A DNA stretch of 6,725 bases from an uncultured Atopostipes sp. (GTDB taxonomy: Bacteria; Bacillota; Bacilli; Lactobacillales; Carnobacteriaceae_A): contig CAJUOQ010000061.1 of the NCBI GenBank assembly GCA_910588235.1, positions 1 through 6,725 of the forward strand, read 5' to 3'. A program made the translations under genes and the position numbers. Shown piece after piece: positions 5,640 to 6,725 of the stretch; the first letter of the stretch is position 1, and every line of letters starts with the position of its first letter. The notes under the pieces were generated by a model. That model saw only the letters and a list, made by a program, of their open reading frames with translations. It was not told the DNA's origin and did no database searches.

Positions 5640-6542
5640 TTATTCGTCTTTTTTTAATGAGTAGGTAAATATTTTATTATCCTTTACAGCTAACGCTTTA
5701 CCTGTAACCCCTTGGAGGAGTTCTTTGACCGCTAATGCACCAAAATCCATTCCTAAAATTCGATCTTCTGCCACCGGATTGCCTCCTCTTTGAATATGAC
5801 CCAAACGTAAAGCATGAAAGGAAAAGTTCGTTTCTTCTTCCATAATTTTTTGAAATGCCTCAGCAGACATAGCGCCTTCAGCAATAACAAACAACTGGTA
5901 TCTCTTTCCGATCGCTTGTGAATTCTTAATTGCTTGCTCGACTTCTTTGACGTCAAAATCTCCTATTTCAGCAATAATACCCTCCGCATCTAATGCTCTT
6001 CCGGATCGTCTGGCAATATCCCCTGACTTTCTTCCCATCACTTCAATCGCATATAAATGCCGGTGACTAGCTGCAGATTGCATAATAATATCAACCGTTT
6101 CTACCACATTTCGAATCGCGGTATTAAAACCTAGACAAATTTCTGTCTCTTTAACATCATTATCGATTGTTGCCGGAATGCCGATCGTTAAAAGCCCTAA
6201 CTCTGATAATTTGAGCGCTCCCCGAAAAGAACCATCGCCTCCGATGATAATCAGTCCATAAATGTTTTCTTCATAGAGTCGCTGGACGACTTGTCGCTGA
6301 ATATCTGCTTGTAAGAATCGTTGGGAGCGGGCGGAACCAATAAATGTTCCTCCACTACTAACATGAGGTTTCACTTTTCTAGGAGTAAGCTTAAGAAACT
6401 GATTATCAATTAAGCCATCAAACCCTTCAAGATAACCTCTGACTTCAATCTCATATTTTCTAGCTTCCTCGACAATCCCGTTAATCGTAGCATTCATCCC
6501 TGGTGCATCGCCGCCGCTTGTTAGCAATCCAATTTTTCTCAT
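5640..6542 (-). CDS. pfkA: Divergent 6-phosphofructokinase family protein
   Basis: Group I PFKs phosphorylate fructose-6-phosphate with ATP as tetramers. Residue numbers match the E. coli/Geobacillus enzymes without gaps to about 290. Conserved are SGGDAPGMNA (9-18), R72, GGDGS (101-105), TIDND (125-129, with D127 the catalytic base), MGR (169-171), E222 and GHIQRGG (248-254, with H249 and R252). G104 marks ATP use; PPi enzymes have D104 and K124, and here 124 is Ala. Unusual features are H162 and H243 in place of the two arginines that cross the subunit interface to bind the substrate phosphate. Effector-site residues are also replaced: N21, E25, P54, P59, M154, D185, I211 and Y215; E187 and K213 remain. 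The protein is 300 aa, against about 320, and ends naturally before the terminator. No pyruvate kinase gene is adjacent. The ribosome site is a modest AAGGGTGG. The symbol is a family label only: I infer a paralogue with altered substrate or control. Confidence 0.88.
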   Translation of the reverse strand: MRKIGLLTSGGDAPGMNATINGIVEEARKYEIEVRGYLEGFDGLIDNQFLKLTPRKVKPHVSSGGTFIGSARSQRFLQADIQRQVVQRLYEENIYGLIIIGGDGSFRGALKLSELGLLTIGIPATIDNDVKETEICLGFNTAIRNVVETVDIIMQSAASHRHLYAIEVMGRKSGDIARRSGRALDAEGIIAEIGDFDVKEVEQAIKNSQAIGKRYQLFVIAEGAMSAEAFQKIMEEETNFSFHALRLGHIQRGGNPVAEDRILGMDFGALAVKELLQGVTGKALAVKDNKIFTYSLKKDE

Positions 6543-6567
6543 AACATCCCACCCTTACCACAAATTA

Positions 6568-6597
6568 ATTTAACTTCATTTTAGCATATCTTGTAAA
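6568..6597 (-). promoter_or_regulatory. Promoter region of the PFK-family gene
   Basis: Two overlapping readings exist on the minus strand. One is an extended -10, TGCTAAAAT (6578-6586), without a good -35. The other is TTTACA (6592-6597, 5 of 6), an 18-nt spacer, then TTAAAT (6568-6573, 4 of 6). Either gives a short leader of roughly 20-30 nt before the ATG at 6542. I cannot choose between them. No cre or other operator match was seen. Confidence 0.5.
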
Positions 6598-6615
6598 CGC
6601 TTCATAAAGATAAGA

Positions 6616-6656
6616 TAAAACACCCATCTATTTTTAACATAAACGGGTGTCTTTTT
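6616..6656. terminator. Weak bidirectional hairpin upstream of the PFK gene
   Basis: ACACCC (6620-6625) pairs with GGGTGT (6645-6650), with T-rich tracts on both sides: CTTTTT on the plus strand, TTTTATC on the minus strand. The loop is long (19 nt), which weakens the case. It probably insulates the PFK promoter from transcription entering from the right edge. Confidence 0.45.
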
Positions 6657-6704
6657 AATCTTTAATTTTCGGAAGATTTTATAATCAAGTTAGTCACCTG
6701 AAAT

Positions 6705-6725
6705 AAAAAAAGCCATGTGAAATTC
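6705..6725 (-). terminator. Half of a terminator cut by the window edge
   Basis: Seven A (6705-6711) followed by GCCATGTG (6712-6719) would read on the minus strand as CACATGGC and then seven T, the 3' arm and U-tract of an intrinsic terminator. The matching arm would lie beyond 6725. If real, a minus-strand gene ends just outside the window. Confidence 0.35.

Noticed and set aside
6657..6700. Plus-strand TATAAT at 6680-6685 as a promoter for a gene to the right
   Set aside because: No -35 box lies at 16-18 nt, and the ATG near 6715 is followed at once by a stop codon.

Overview
The window looks like chromosomal DNA of a low-GC Gram-positive bacterium, most likely Lactobacillales. Supporting signs are AT-rich intergenic DNA, strong AGGAGG-type ribosome binding sites, a DinR-type LexA box, a palindromic CcpA cre site, extended -10 promoters, and a YolD-like partner next to a Y-family polymerase. 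I cannot name the genus from sequence alone. No rRNA, tRNA, CRISPR array or insertion sequence is visible.

Layout. 1-317 is T-rich non-coding DNA ending in a near-consensus promoter with an SOS (LexA) box. 318-2041 (+) is a two-gene translesion cassette: a UmuC/DinB-type Y-family polymerase and a YolD-like protein, overlapping by ATGA. A 73-nt compound palindrome at 2044-2116 separates it from the convergent nagE (2140-3624, -), an N-acetylglucosamine PTS EIICB. nagE has its own strong promoter and a perfect cre site in its leader. Directly upstream on the same strand is a sirtuin deacetylase (3826-4548, -, GTG start). A 181-bp divergent region leads to a short-chain dehydrogenase of unknown substrate (4730-5590, +). 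A shared hairpin terminator (5597-5630) separates it from a convergent 6-phosphofructokinase-family gene (5640-6542, -). The right edge holds a hairpin and half of a second one.

How the genes relate. The first pair is an SOS mutagenesis unit and is unrelated to the rest. nagE imports and phosphorylates GlcNAc under carbon catabolite control. cobB lies upstream with no convincing terminator between them, so read-through into nagE is possible. The SDR and the PFK are single-gene units.

The most unusual object is the PFK-family protein. It aligns without gaps, by my recollection, to the numbering of the E. coli and Geobacillus enzymes. Its catalytic residues are intact. Both subunit-crossing arginines that hold the fructose-6-phosphate phosphate (162 and 243) are histidine, and most of the ADP/PEP effector pocket is replaced. 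It is also about 20 residues short and has no neighbouring pyruvate kinase gene. I infer a paralogue with altered substrate use or regulation rather than the housekeeping glycolytic enzyme.
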